Below are positions 1 through 8,802 of a DNA stretch of 64,000 nucleotides, in pieces. Made by a program: the position numbers and the translations under genes. The first letter of the stretch is position 1. Each line of letters opens with the position of its first letter. Location of the stretch: positions 56,380 through 120,379 of the forward strand of contig NZ_NFHL01000009.1 in assembly GCF_002161355.1 (NCBI RefSeq). The letters are read 5' to 3'. The stretch is from Lachnoclostridium sp. An76 (GTDB lineage Bacteria; Bacillota; Clostridia; Lachnospirales; Lachnospiraceae). A model generated the notes under the pieces. It saw nothing but the letters and a program-made list of their open reading frames with translations. It made no database searches and had not been told where the DNA came from.

Positions 1-1403
1 TCCCACGCCATTGGTATAGCTTGCCTTCCAAAAAATGATAACGGACATTGGGCTAGAGGTTTCCACATTGTTAGATTTGAATGCAAGCATGCCATCTTAT
101 CAAGCAAAAATGCCAAATGTACAGCTATTACCTGGCTATAAGCAAAAGCTCCAACTCCGCCATTTTCGATAGATATGTGATCATCATTCATTCCAGCGGT
201 AATAGCATCTCTCTCGACTTCTTTTCGGATAGTATCTATAAGTTTTGCCATAATAGAAAGTGTATTTAACTGTCTGTTTGTAAAAAGATCGGAATAATCA
301 TACAATCCATATAGTTGGGTCCTTATATCTCGAGGATTATACGCAATTTCACCGACCGGATATTCAATTGGCTTATTGACTTTTGCAGCATCTATTTGTT
401 CCCTATCCGGCGTTAAATAGACTCTTTTCCCCTTACCCTCAGCAACTGTAGCCATCATTCTTTCATACATGCGCCCACTAGATGCCTCATTTCTAATATA
501 TGTCATATCTATAGGATTACCGCAACACAGGCATATTGCACCTTTTCTAGACATGGTTCCTTTCTGATCTGATTTTCCCGGTTTTACAATGAAAGAGAGT
601 TTTTTATCAATATACTTTACCTCAACATGATGAAGATTTCCTTTTTTCGTTGATATATCAAAAGATTTTGCCAAAGGAACTTCACATCCACAAGCTGGAT
701 TCGGACATTTAACTGTCCTCGTCCAAATCCAAGAAATAACGTTTGCACAACCTCCTCCTAATTCTTTTGATAATTTAACTTTCGGATAATTTGAACCCAC
801 GATTCTTTTAGCTTCCTCATTAATTCTTTCTCCATAATATTGCACGTCTTCCGCATGACCTGTAATCCCCTCCCATTGTGTTTGAAATAATTTTCTTGAT
901 CTCGGGTTAACTGGAGAACTATTTGGAAACAATGCTGGAAATTCAATCATCACTTTATTAATCATTACTGCAATAGGATTCAAATCATGTGCATGTGTTT
1001 CAAGCCCCAATCTTTGAGCTTCAAACGGAATTGCTCCACCGCCGCAAAAAGGATCCAATAAAGCAGGAGGATTATTATTTGTTGATTTTATAATCTCTTT
1101 TTTTGCCTGTTTCAGAATAAATTCATCATTGGAGTTCTCCCATTCTACTAGAGATTCTAAAACTTTAAATAGCCGATTTCTCTCTCTGTTTTGGTCTTCC
1201 TCTGTAGGAAAAAGATCCGGATGCGATGATGGGTCATCAACTAGCGAAGCCCAAATTACTGCCCGCGCAGTGGTAAACGGACGTCTTGCCCAATACTGAT
1301 GTAGATTACTTGGATGCGCATGACGAATTTGTTTTTCTTTCTCAGCTTCTAAATTAATTTTTTCCAGAGGCAGCGCCACCTCAATCAGTTTTTTCGTTGC
1401 CAT
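1..1403 (-). CDS. DUF1156-type adenine-specific DNA methylase (partial, 3' end beyond window)
   Basis: The reading frame is open from an ATG at 1403 to the left edge, giving 467 codons of N-terminal sequence; the stop lies outside. It begins MATKKLIEVALPLEK and soon shows HPSNLHQYWARRP, typical of the COG1743/DUF1156 methylases. The SAM-binding motif reads LLDPFCGGGAIPFEA near residues 115-130. A Zn-ribbon follows (CPNPACGC and later CLCCG). The catalytic DPPY-type motif is not visible and should be outside. Family members methylate adenine, often as the self-protection arm of defence systems. The start is preceded by GGAGAAAG, 11 bp after the helicase stop, so the two genes are probably co-transcribed. 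Base composition is AT-richer than the backbone, which fits acquired DNA. Family assignment is firm; its role in DISARM-like defence is inferred from context. Confidence 0.85.
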   Translation of the reverse strand, partial: MATKKLIEVALPLEKINLEAEKEKQIRHAHPSNLHQYWARRPFTTARAVIWASLVDDPSSHPDLFPTEEDQNRERNRLFKVLESLVEWENSNDEFILKQAKKEIIKSTNNNPPALLDPFCGGGAIPFEAQRLGLETHAHDLNPIAVMINKVMIEFPALFPNSSPVNPRSRKLFQTQWEGITGHAEDVQYYGERINEEAKRIVGSNYPKVKLSKELGGGCANVISWIWTRTVKCPNPACGCEVPLAKSFDISTKKGNLHHVEVKYIDKKLSFIVKPGKSDQKGTMSRKGAICLCCGNPIDMTYIRNEASSGRMYERMMATVAEGKGKRVYLTPDREQIDAAKVNKPIEYPVGEIAYNPRDIRTQLYGLYDYSDLFTNRQLNTLSIMAKLIDTIRKEVERDAITAGMNDDHISIENGGVGAFAYSQVIAVHLAFLLDKMACLHSNLTMWKPLAQCPLSFFGRQAIPMAW

Positions 1404-1414
1404 AACTTTCTCCT

Positions 1415-4400
1415 TTATTTCTGATACAAAATCTCCGCATTCTGGATCAATTCCTGTATATCATAATTCACACTGGTTGCGGTAAAATCCGGAGCATTCT
1501 TGAAGGGATGTCTCAAGTAAATCGTATGGCTGTTTTGCCCATCCACTTCCACGATTGCCAGAATAAATTCCTCTGGTTTATTCAGTGCCGTCAAAATTTC
1601 ATTTTTACTGACAGTTACAGTGGTCGCACCTTTCTTCCGCCCCTTTACTTCTATGAAGCGAAGCGCATATTCTTCCATTCTCCGCCTCATGCTTTCCGGA
1701 ATGAAGGACTCCACATCATATCCGCACTTTGCCGCGCTGACATCTTTCGGTCGGTAACCCAGGCTTCTTTCGATCTCGATGACCGCATTCATCGCAGCGT
1801 ACTCAATCGACTGTCGGTCTCCCTGACTGAATGTGTTCACATTTTCAGTTCCAATCAGTTGATGAAGCAATCCCTTCGGAATAATTAATGCTCCGCCGGT
1901 AATCACCGGAGGCATCGGGGAAATTCTCCGTTCTTTTTCAATCTCCGCCAGTCTTACCTGCATCCGGGCTTCCAGTGTTTCTGCCCTACGGGCAGCAAGC
2001 TTTGAATTTAACTTGGCATTTGTTTTGCCAGCAGCTTCTTTCTGCTGTAAATCCGCCGCACGGTAATCCCAATACTGTATCTCCGCCGTCATTCTGTCCT
2101 TCACAGCTTTGGCTATTTTATCCAGCATGACTTCTTTTCGCTTTTTCACCTCGGAGAAATGTTCCGGTATCAGATGTTCGATTGCATAACCTTTTGCCAG
2201 ATTCTCCACACCCGTACACAGCCAGGCCTGTGACTGCATCCATTTGCGGATTGCTTTTGTCTCCGATTCCTCTGCGGCACGATAATCCAGATATGGCGCA
2301 TACCCAGCATTGGAAGCAGTTCCATCTTCTTTGATCTCAACAAAATGAATATGTTTGGAAATCGTCCTGCGGTTTTCGTTCTTCAACAGTATTCCATCTT
2401 GTACTGCATCTTCAATATAAAACAGGAGACGTGCGTCCTGACTATAATCATTTTCATCAATAAAAATGGCTCCTCGTTTCATCGTATCCACGTTGCGCTC
2501 TCGAATCAGATCGATGGTCGCTTCCAGAAGCGGATGCCCGGGACAGATCATCTCGGCTTGTGGTTTGCCTTGTATGTTACGAAATTCTTTATCAAAACAT
2601 ATCCTCTCGTAGCGATTCAGAACATGTTCTCCAAATCCTATCTGCATATCACGATTCCGGACTGCATAAGGAACGGAAGTAATCTCATACCTTCCTTTTT
2701 CTCTTCTTCGGATCTTCCCGCCAACACTCTGAAATGCTTCTATGAAAAATGCTTCGATAAAATGAGGCTGAAGCTTATGAGCCTCAATCCGCTCCATATC
2801 CTCTTTAATCGCATGGACAACTCCGATATCCATCACATCATCCGTCAATGCCCGTTCATTGAGTAACTTTTTAAGTTCTTTCGAGTTCATGGAATAATCT
2901 ACGACCTCATTCAGCCGGTTCCTAACCTTCGGATCGTTTCCATAGCGCACTGCTTCGATCAATAATTCTCGTAAGGATTTATTTTCAAAGGTAACCTTCC
3001 CCAGAATATCAAATACTTTTCCTCCCAAAGCCTGTCTCTCTTCTTCCAGTTTAGCAAATAGCCGTTGGAAAACAAAGCCTTCTCTGGTTTCCTGCGCAAC
3101 CAGATTCCATAAATGGCAGACTTCTGTCTGTCCGATACGATGAATACGGCCAAAACGCTGTTCCAGACGATTCGGATTCCAGGGCAAATCGTAATTGATC
3201 ATCAGGTGCGCCCTTTGAAGGTTAATCCCTTCACCGGCCGCATCCGTAGCAATCAGGATCCGAACGCCAACATCTTGCTTAAACAACTCTTCTACTTTTC
3301 TTCTCTCATCACGGATCATACCGCCATGAATGGTGACTACGGATTCATCGCTTCCCAAGAGTGAACGGATTTTCTCTGCCAGATATTTCAGTGTATCTTT
3401 ATGTTCTGTAAAAATGATCAGCTTCTCTCTGTTTCCATTTTCTCCGAACATGGCTTCATTGTCCTGAAGAAGATGTGACAGTTCATCCCATTTCCGGTCT
3501 ACACCGCTCACACGTACCCGATTTGCCATCTGCTCCAGTCGCTTCAATGTACGGATTTCTGCCTCCAGCTCTGCGATTGTAGCTGCCGCAGATGCATGAT
3601 CTACCACAGCCTCTTCCATCTTTTCCGTTTCTTCTGCAGATAAATCATCGTCATCCATCTCATCAAAATCAATACTGTATTCCGCCGCTCTCTTGCCCAG
3701 ACGCTCTTCTGCCAGTCTATGCTCCAGCCGCTCTCTTCTTCTGCGGAGCGACTGATAGATGGCTTCAGGGGATGATGCCAATCTTCTCTGAAGAATGGTA
3801 AGCGCAAATCCTACCGTTGTTTTTCGCTCATTATTCAGCTTATCCGCCCGGTTAAATTCTTCCTGAACATATTCCGTAACCGCTGCATAAAGCTTTGATT
3901 CCTCAGGGGACAGATCATAATTGACCGTATAAGCGATGCGTTCCGGAAACAAGGGTGTCCCATCAAATTTCAATAGTTCTTCCTTCACCAGACGACGCAT
4001 CACATCACTGACATCGATCGCCTGCTGCGAATTGCCATGCGTTCCCTCAAATCGATCCGGATCCACCAGGGACAGAAACAGATGGAAGTCCTCTTCTTTG
4101 CCATTATGAGGGGTTGCCGTTAGAAGGAGAAAATTTCTCGTAATATTTGACAAAAGCCTTCCCAGTAGAAATCTTTTTGTGTATTTGACTTCTCCTCCCC
4201 ACACCGTTGCTGACATTTTGTGAGCCTCATCACACACAATGAGATCCCATTCCGTAACCTTTAGCTTTTCCTGTATCCTTTCGTTTCTTGCAAGTTTATC
4301 CAGTCTGCAAATACAGAAATCCACTTCCGAAAAAATATTCCCGCTGGCTACAGACTCGATTCTATCATTTGTAAGGATTTCAAAGCGCAAATGGAATTTT

Positions 4401-4918
4401 GAAAACAATTCATCCTGCCACTGTTCCGCCAGACTCCCCGGCGATACGATCAGGCATCTTTTCAGATCGCCTCTGACAATCAGTTCCTTTATAAACAGGC
4501 CAGTCATAATGGTCTTTCCTGCGCCCGGATCATCAGCAAGGACATACCTAAGGGGAAGTTTCGGCAACATTTCCTGATAGACCGCAGAAATCTGATGCGG
4601 AAGCGGCTCCACCGACGATGTATGTACAGCCAGATAAGGATCAAACAAATGTGCCAGGCTGATTCTGTAAGCCTCTGATACAAGACGCAACTGCTCTCCG
4701 TCAGCATCAAAACTCCAGGGAAGATGATTGTCCTGAACACTGATCTCTGCTTCATCATCCCTGTAAAGTAACCGTACATCCGGAACTCCCCGACTGTTCT
4801 TATATGTAATTTCTATAACGTTAGAACCATACCATTGTACTGCGACAATATTAACTGGCTCATCCCCGTTGATGCCCAATACACTGCAGCCAACTGTAAG
4901 GTCTTCTAGTCTGGCCAT
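1415..4918 (-). CDS. SNF2-type superfamily II helicase with C-terminal DUF3883-like domain (DrmD-like candidate)
   Basis: This 1,167-residue protein has a complete SF2 helicase core. Walker A (LADDPGAGKT) is near residues 127-136, the DEAH box (LIVCDEAHKM) near 226-235, and motif III (LLLTATPHNG) near 264-273. The second RecA lobe has ATDAAGEGINLQ and RFGRIHRIGQ near 560-600. A charged helical region follows, and the last ~110 residues (FIEVKGRKKG and following) resemble DUF3883, a domain common in defence helicases. It probably translocates on DNA rather than remodelling chromatin. It lies directly upstream of the DUF1156 methylase and downstream of a small HTH gene, the helicase-then-methylase order of class 1 DISARM. 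BREX type 3 also pairs such proteins, but with the methylase gene first. The helicase call is very secure; the system name is inference. Confidence 0.85.
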   Translation of the reverse strand: MARLEDLTVGCSVLGINGDEPVNIVAVQWYGSNVIEITYKNSRGVPDVRLLYRDDEAEISVQDNHLPWSFDADGEQLRLVSEAYRISLAHLFDPYLAVHTSSVEPLPHQISAVYQEMLPKLPLRYVLADDPGAGKTIMTGLFIKELIVRGDLKRCLIVSPGSLAEQWQDELFSKFHLRFEILTNDRIESVASGNIFSEVDFCICRLDKLARNERIQEKLKVTEWDLIVCDEAHKMSATVWGGEVKYTKRFLLGRLLSNITRNFLLLTATPHNGKEEDFHLFLSLVDPDRFEGTHGNSQQAIDVSDVMRRLVKEELLKFDGTPLFPERIAYTVNYDLSPEESKLYAAVTEYVQEEFNRADKLNNERKTTVGFALTILQRRLASSPEAIYQSLRRRRERLEHRLAEERLGKRAAEYSIDFDEMDDDDLSAEETEKMEEAVVDHASAAATIAELEAEIRTLKRLEQMANRVRVSGVDRKWDELSHLLQDNEAMFGENGNREKLIIFTEHKDTLKYLAEKIRSLLGSDESVVTIHGGMIRDERRKVEELFKQDVGVRILIATDAAGEGINLQRAHLMINYDLPWNPNRLEQRFGRIHRIGQTEVCHLWNLVAQETREGFVFQRLFAKLEEERQALGGKVFDILGKVTFENKSLRELLIEAVRYGNDPKVRNRLNEVVDYSMNSKELKKLLNERALTDDVMDIGVVHAIKEDMERIEAHKLQPHFIEAFFIEAFQSVGGKIRRREKGRYEITSVPYAVRNRDMQIGFGEHVLNRYERICFDKEFRNIQGKPQAEMICPGHPLLEATIDLIRERNVDTMKRGAIFIDENDYSQDARLLFYIEDAVQDGILLKNENRRTISKHIHFVEIKEDGTASNAGYAPYLDYRAAEESETKAIRKWMQSQAWLCTGVENLAKGYAIEHLIPEHFSEVKKRKEVMLDKIAKAVKDRMTAEIQYWDYRAADLQQKEAAGKTNAKLNSKLAARRAETLEARMQVRLAEIEKERRISPMPPVITGGALIIPKGLLHQLIGTENVNTFSQGDRQSIEYAAMNAVIEIERSLGYRPKDVSAAKCGYDVESFIPESMRRRMEEYALRFIEVKGRKKGATTVTVSKNEILTALNKPEEFILAIVEVDGQNSHTIYLRHPFKNAPDFTATSVNYDIQELIQNAEILYQK

Positions 4919-5029
4919 ATTCTTCCTCCAAAACCGCGTATTTTAATGATAATTTCATCTTTACTGTATTATGATGTATCCTATATCCAGTACACGTTTA
5001 TATCTTTATCACACAGCATGTCTATCTTA

Positions 5030-5227
5030 TTAGACATCCGCACTTTTTCCGCTGCTGATCCACTCATCCAATTCGCTCTTCTTGAATTTCCACAGTTTCC
5101 CTACCTTATAGGCAGGAAAGTCGTCTTTTTTCTTAATCCAGCCTCTGATTGTAATAACACTAACTCCAATATATTCGGCTGCTTCTTCAATGTTAATATA
5201 ATTATCCGTAATATACTCGTTAGCCAT
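5030..5227 (-). CDS. Small excisionase/MerR-type helix-turn-helix protein
   Basis: The protein has about 65 residues, with an HTH_17-like fold running from NIEEAAEYIGVSVITIRGWI to VGKLWKFKKSELDEWI. I chose the ATG at 5227 because GGAGG stands seven bases before it; a longer start at 5239 with AGGAAAG upstream is possible. It is the first gene of a unit leading into the SNF2 helicase about 110 bp downstream, and it has its own promoter at 5278-5306. Such proteins act as excisionases (recombination directionality factors) or as local repressors. Its position at the head of a defence-like unit favours a regulator, but the sequence cannot separate the two. Confidence 0.75.
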   Translation of the reverse strand: MANEYITDNYINIEEAAEYIGVSVITIRGWIKKKDDFPAYKVGKLWKFKKSELDEWISSGKSADV

Positions 5228-5277
5228 GTATACCTCCATATTTCTGCTTTCCTGTCATCTTAAATTCCTACTTATAA

Positions 5278-5306
5278 AGCATATCACTATGCTCATTATC
5301 TTACAA
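5278..5306 (-). promoter_or_regulatory. Sigma-70-type promoter of the HTH-helicase-methylase unit
   Basis: On the minus strand TTGTAA (5301-5306) is followed after 17 bases by TATGCT (5278-5283), about 50 bp upstream of the HTH gene start. It lies downstream of the terminator at 5409-5440, so the defence-like genes form their own transcription unit. Confidence 0.6.
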
Positions 5307-5408
5307 TTCTTTTTTGATGTTTCCTGATATTTTGTTATATTTCTTTCATCATTTATTATCAAAAAACACTCTATAGCATTCGTCAGAATTTGCTCATGAT
5401 ATACATGT

Positions 5409-5440
5409 AAAAACCGCTCAAGGGCATCCCCCTCAAGCGG
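5409..5440 (-). terminator. Rho-independent terminator after the small membrane protein gene
   Basis: On the minus strand the arms CCGCTTGAGGG and CCCTTGAGCGG pair with a two-base internal mismatch and are followed by TTTTT. It starts 17 bases after the stop at 5457 and separates the partition-type genes from the defence-like unit. Confidence 0.75.
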
Positions 5441-5456
5441 CATATATAAGTATCTA

Positions 5457-5747
5457 TTATCCTTTCTGTTCGTCCTCTTCCTGATTATCCGTAACAGAAG
5501 TCTGCATCTGATCTTGTTCTGATTGTTCGCTCTCTTGAATCGAATTAGTCTGCATCCTCTGATCACTCGAACCAGTCACCGGTATCAAAGAAATCGATCC
5601 ATCTCTCATCGCTACATCCAAACCATAGTTGGCATCTATGATTTCATAAATTACCGCCGCAATTAACGATCCAGCAATCGCTAATTTGATGGTTCCACCC
5701 TTGCCGGTAAAAATAGACGCTATTCCATTCATCATGCTATTATTCAT
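5457..5747 (-). CDS. Small membrane-anchored protein of the mobile element, unknown function
   Basis: The 96-residue product has one probable membrane segment near residues 18-36 (GGTIKLAIAGSLIAAVIYEI). An acidic, Gln/Glu-rich tail follows (ESEQSEQDQMQ and EEDEQKG). I do not recognise the family. The start overlaps the end of the upstream zinc-finger-like gene by eight bases, and a terminator follows, so it is the last gene of that unit. Small membrane proteins are common among conjugative-element genes, but no transfer function can be shown here. An overlapping frame at 5255-5566 is taken as a shadow. Confidence 0.55.
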   Translation of the reverse strand: MNNSMMNGIASIFTGKGGTIKLAIAGSLIAAVIYEIIDANYGLDVAMRDGSISLIPVTGSSDQRMQTNSIQESEQSEQDQMQTSVTDNQEEDEQKG

Positions 5748-6804
5748 TATAAGACCTACCTTTCTCTCGTCTGATGCTATTTAACCATGCCTGATATTCT
5801 GTTTTTGACAGCTCCCCACTCAAAACGCTGTCTCGTTTTCCAGGAGACTCAATTTGTAGCATGCGTAGAAGCTCATCAACTTCTCCCGCTGCTTCTGGAT
5901 TTCTGCGTTTATCGTTATATAAACGACAATAAGCATTCTTTTCCATTTTCTTTAGTTCATCGCCTTTCACCTTTGATCGATACACAACCTGCGGATAGTA
6001 GTCGTTACATGTACGCCCAGGATTCTGCGGTGAGGGGAATGGACAATATTTCGCACTATTCCGCTTAGCGGTAAAAAACTTATGGCACTCTGGATTATGG
6101 CATCGAACCACTTTAGTGGCAGCTTCAGTCAGATGTGAAAACTCAAAAACCGCCATCGCAAGAAAGCTGCTGATAACATATTGGTAAGTAAATTCTTCTC
6201 GATCAGAATCATAAATCGTGTGCATTTCAATACCCGGAACTACATCGGAATTATGCAATAGCTTACATCTTTCATCAAATGCTGCTCGTTCTTCCGGACT
6301 GGCTGTGCCAGATTTCACTGCCGCCATACCAATAAATAACGCATGTGCATTGCATAGGTCAATAATATAATTGTTATAACAAAGCCGTAGAAAATTGCCA
6401 ACTGTATCAAAACCAATTTCTATTTCAAGCATATCGTTCATAGCAGCACGAACTCTTTCTTCATATAGAAATCGTGTTGCCGTCTTCGAATCCAGTGCTC
6501 GGCAACGTTCCATACAGCGAACAAAACTTCCCTGAGCAAGACGCTGCGCCGGAATAAAATCATCATAGAGAAGAGCCTCAAGGATATAATGCTCTGCAGC
6601 CTCGATCTCATCCTGCGTGAGAATGTTATCTTTCATCGGGCAATAATTGATGCAGTTCCGAAGTATTCTGGTAATATTATCAAGTGTCTCACCTTGAAAT
6701 ATCCTGCACAACAAATCGCCAACAGGATATTTCGTCATCATCGATCCCCTTGTAAATATGTTCATACCGTTCTCGTAAGAAATGATCAGACCATTCACTC
6801 GCAT
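5740..6804 (-). CDS. DUF6076-like protein with C-terminal zinc-finger-like cysteine cluster
   Basis: The product has about 354 residues counting from the ATG at 6804, which is preceded by AGGAGAAGG; an upstream in-frame ATG at 6879 lacks such a site. The first two thirds are helical with no motif I can name. Near residues 235-265 is a metal-binding-like cluster, VVRCHNPECHKFF followed by AKYCPFPSPQNPGRTC. I associate this arrangement with DUF6076, found beside ParA/ParB in Lachnospiraceae mobile elements, but this is from memory. The gene has a good promoter (6885-6912) and overlaps the following small membrane protein gene by eight bases. The cluster suggests nucleic acid binding; no enzyme activity is evident. 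Confidence 0.6.
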   Translation of the reverse strand: MRVNGLIISYENGMNIFTRGSMMTKYPVGDLLCRIFQGETLDNITRILRNCINYCPMKDNILTQDEIEAAEHYILEALLYDDFIPAQRLAQGSFVRCMERCRALDSKTATRFLYEERVRAAMNDMLEIEIGFDTVGNFLRLCYNNYIIDLCNAHALFIGMAAVKSGTASPEERAAFDERCKLLHNSDVVPGIEMHTIYDSDREEFTYQYVISSFLAMAVFEFSHLTEAATKVVRCHNPECHKFFTAKRNSAKYCPFPSPQNPGRTCNDYYPQVVYRSKVKGDELKKMEKNAYCRLYNDKRRNPEAAGEVDELLRMLQIESPGKRDSVLSGELSKTEYQAWLNSIRREKGRSYNE

Positions 6805-6884
6805 ATTCCTTCTCCTTTCTTCTGGCTGGATTCGGTGGCCAACCGACTTTCGCTCAGATGATATGATCGCTAACGTCAATTTAT

Positions 6885-6912
6885 ATTATAGAGAAAATCC
6901 TTTATTTTACAA
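6885..6912 (-). promoter_or_regulatory. Sigma-70-type promoter of the DUF6076-like gene
   Basis: On the minus strand TTGTAA (6907-6912) and TATAAT (6885-6890) are separated by 16 bases, about 80 bp upstream of the start at 6804. It lies in the 200-bp AT-rich gap between parB and this gene. Confidence 0.65.
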
Positions 6913-7003
6913 TCCTTTTCGTTACATCTATTTAAGTCATATTAAAACTGAATTTTATAATTTCTAACAATGTGTAGGAATTAATAATTCTTAATACTCT
7001 CTG

Positions 7004-7987
7004 TCAACGTTCCGAATTTACCGCCTTTCCAAAATACATTTTCAATGCTTTCTCCATGATTTCAGAAACATCTGCTTCTCCAACATCCGCCAGATACGCA
7101 TCGTAAACTTCTGCGTCGATCCATATCTTGACCGTCTTCTTTTCAGCCCTAGACTTTTCGTGGCATCGGAACACAGTCTCTGCTGTCTCCTGGTCAATCT
7201 TCCCGGTCTGTTTCCGAAGCTGCTCCGCCTGCTTGGGGCGAATCTTCTTGCCTTCCTGCTCTGCAACCTGACAGATCAAATTCTGCTCTTCTTCGTTCAG
7301 ATAGGAGAGATGAACTGCCGCCATAAAAGGTAGCCTGCCATCATCCACCTGCTCCTTAAACTCCGAGATCAGATGATTCAGGCGCATCAGCCGGGAGACA
7401 GAACTTCCTGACAGTTCATATTCCTTCCCAACGCTATCTCTGCTCCTTAACTTGTGGTCACTGTGACCACAAGTTGATTTCTGTGGTGCGCCTTCCAGAG
7501 CAGCAATCTCTTTCACAATGTCATTCCGTTTCCCCTGACAGGAGATCTTCTCATGCCGTTCCTTCAGCACTGCTGCCTTTTCTGACGGCAGGAGATCCGT
7601 AAAGGACCGCTGGATCAGGTTCGTCTCAATCACATAGACATACGCCTCTTCCTCTGTCAGCTTATCCTTCACGATAGCAGGAATCTCTTTCAGCCCCGCC
7701 AGTCTGGCAGCGTTTGCCCGGTTGTGTCCGGCCAGCATCTCAAATCCCGTCTTTGTGCGTCTTACGATCACCGGATTCAGAACTCCATGCTCCCGGATAC
7801 TCTGCACCATGTCATCCAGGCGTTCTCCCTCATACAACCGGAAGGGATGGTCATGAAACGGCGTGATCTTATCAATGGAAATTTGCAGAATACCATTTTC
7901 AGACACAGCCTTATCTACTGCAATGTCCTCCGTCAGTAAATCTAAAGCATCCTGAAACACCTTTCTCTTTGGGCTATTAGTCTTCAT
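7004..7987 (-). CDS. parB: ParB/Spo0J-family partition protein
   Basis: The product has about 327 residues from the ATG at 7987, which overlaps the end of parA by 11 bases; the longer frame to 8047 would lie deep inside parA. The ParB N-terminal domain occupies roughly residues 30-125: the DPF-like start (ISIDKITPFHDHPFRLYEG), the VLNPVIVRR strand, and the phosphate-binding-type loop GHNRANAARLAG in place of the usual GERR. The central helical region with a KorB/Spo0J-like HTH spans residues 150-230. The protein would bind a centromere-like site and act with ParA to keep the excised element during division. A perfect 13+1+13 palindrome lies within the gene (7449-7475) and is a candidate binding site. 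Confidence 0.88.
   Translation of the reverse strand: MKTNSPKRKVFQDALDLLTEDIAVDKAVSENGILQISIDKITPFHDHPFRLYEGERLDDMVQSIREHGVLNPVIVRRTKTGFEMLAGHNRANAARLAGLKEIPAIVKDKLTEEEAYVYVIETNLIQRSFTDLLPSEKAAVLKERHEKISCQGKRNDIVKEIAALEGAPQKSTCGHSDHKLRSRDSVGKEYELSGSSVSRLMRLNHLISEFKEQVDDGRLPFMAAVHLSYLNEEEQNLICQVAEQEGKKIRPKQAEQLRKQTGKIDQETAETVFRCHEKSRAEKKTVKIWIDAEVYDAYLADVGEADVSEIMEKALKMYFGKAVNSER
7449..7475. repeat. Perfect 27-bp palindrome inside parB (candidate parS-like site)
   Basis: The arm AACTTGTGGTCAC at 7449-7461 is repeated in exact inverted form at 7463-7475 around a single central T. It codes for an unremarkable stretch (STCGHSDHK) in the linker between the ParB N-terminal and HTH regions, so protein constraint does not obviously explain the symmetry. 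By chance 13 paired bases around a fixed centre should occur far less than once in a window this size. ParB proteins often bind such palindromes near their own genes, which is the basis for the suggested role. Confidence 0.75.
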
Positions 7988-8762
7988 AACCTGCCACCTC
8001 CCTTGCCAGGCTCCGGTACATCTCACACGCCTTGCTTCCCGGCGCATATTCCACCAACGGCTTACTGTAATAAATGGACTCTCCCACCTTGACTGTATTC
8101 GGGATCACGCTCTCAAAGATCCGGATTTTCCCTTCAAACACCTCCATCACCTGTTCCGTGATCACTTTGCAGAGATTTGTTCTAGCGTCACACATTGTCA
8201 ACAAGATCCCTGCAATCTGAAGCCTCTCATTCAGCCTACTCCGTACTTTTCTCACTGTTCGGATAAAATCCTGAAGCCCCATCATAGCCAGGAGCTGCGG
8301 ATTGACGGTAATGATTACTTCATCTGCCGCAGCCAGCGCATTGATGGTCAACGACCCCAGCGAAGGACACGTATCCACTATCACAAAGTCATACTGATCC
8401 CTAATCGGTTCCAGGATGTTCGCCAGCATCCTCTCAGCCCCCATCTCTATCCGCAGCCTGCTGTCCACAGCAGACAGCACCATGGATGACGGAATAAAAT
8501 CCACACCATTTCTTTTCTGAATAAACTCTGCCGATTCCGGCTGTTTTTCATCCTCCAGCTGACTCATCATCAGATGCCCGATGGTCATCGGCACCGCCGC
8601 TGGATCCTCGATCCCAAAACAGGTAGAAAGATTTGCCTGGCTGTCAAAATCCACTGCCAGAACCTTCTTCCCCATCTCTGCCAGACAATACGCCAGATTC
8701 CAGGAGCTGGCCGTCTTGCCAACTCCACCTTTAAACGATCCGCACATGATAATCTTACCCAT
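7977..8762 (-). CDS. parA: ParA-family (Soj-like) partition ATPase
   Basis: The 261-residue protein begins MGKIIMCGSFKGGVGKTASS, with the deviant Walker A motif KGGVGKT of ParA ATPases. The Walker A' segment is KVLAVDFDSQANLSTCFG near residue 35, and Walker B is FVIVDTCPSLGSLTINAL near residue 125. Length fits the family. It would bind DNA nonspecifically as an ATP dimer and be triggered by ParB to move or position the element. The order SymE-like protein, ParA, ParB is one I associate with integrative elements of Clostridia. ParB starts inside its 3' end, implying translational coupling. Confidence 0.92.
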   Translation of the reverse strand: MGKIIMCGSFKGGVGKTASSWNLAYCLAEMGKKVLAVDFDSQANLSTCFGIEDPAAVPMTIGHLMMSQLEDEKQPESAEFIQKRNGVDFIPSSMVLSAVDSRLRIEMGAERMLANILEPIRDQYDFVIVDTCPSLGSLTINALAAADEVIITVNPQLLAMMGLQDFIRTVRKVRSRLNERLQIAGILLTMCDARTNLCKVITEQVMEVFEGKIRIFESVIPNTVKVGESIYYSKPLVEYAPGSKACEMYRSLAREVAGYED

Positions 8763-8802
8763 ATTTTCCTTGCCTCCTTTGACTCTGATTTTCTTATCAT
8801 TC

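Noticed and set aside
1..4918. BREX type 3 locus (methylase PglXI with helicase BrxHII)
   Set aside because: The protein families would fit, but BREX type 3 has the methylase gene upstream of the helicase gene, the reverse of the order here. It stays as an alternative until the left flank is known.
5255..5566. 103-codon minus-strand frame beside the small membrane protein gene
   Set aside because: It runs through the terminator hairpin at 5409-5440 and the promoter at 5278-5306, and overlaps a better frame.
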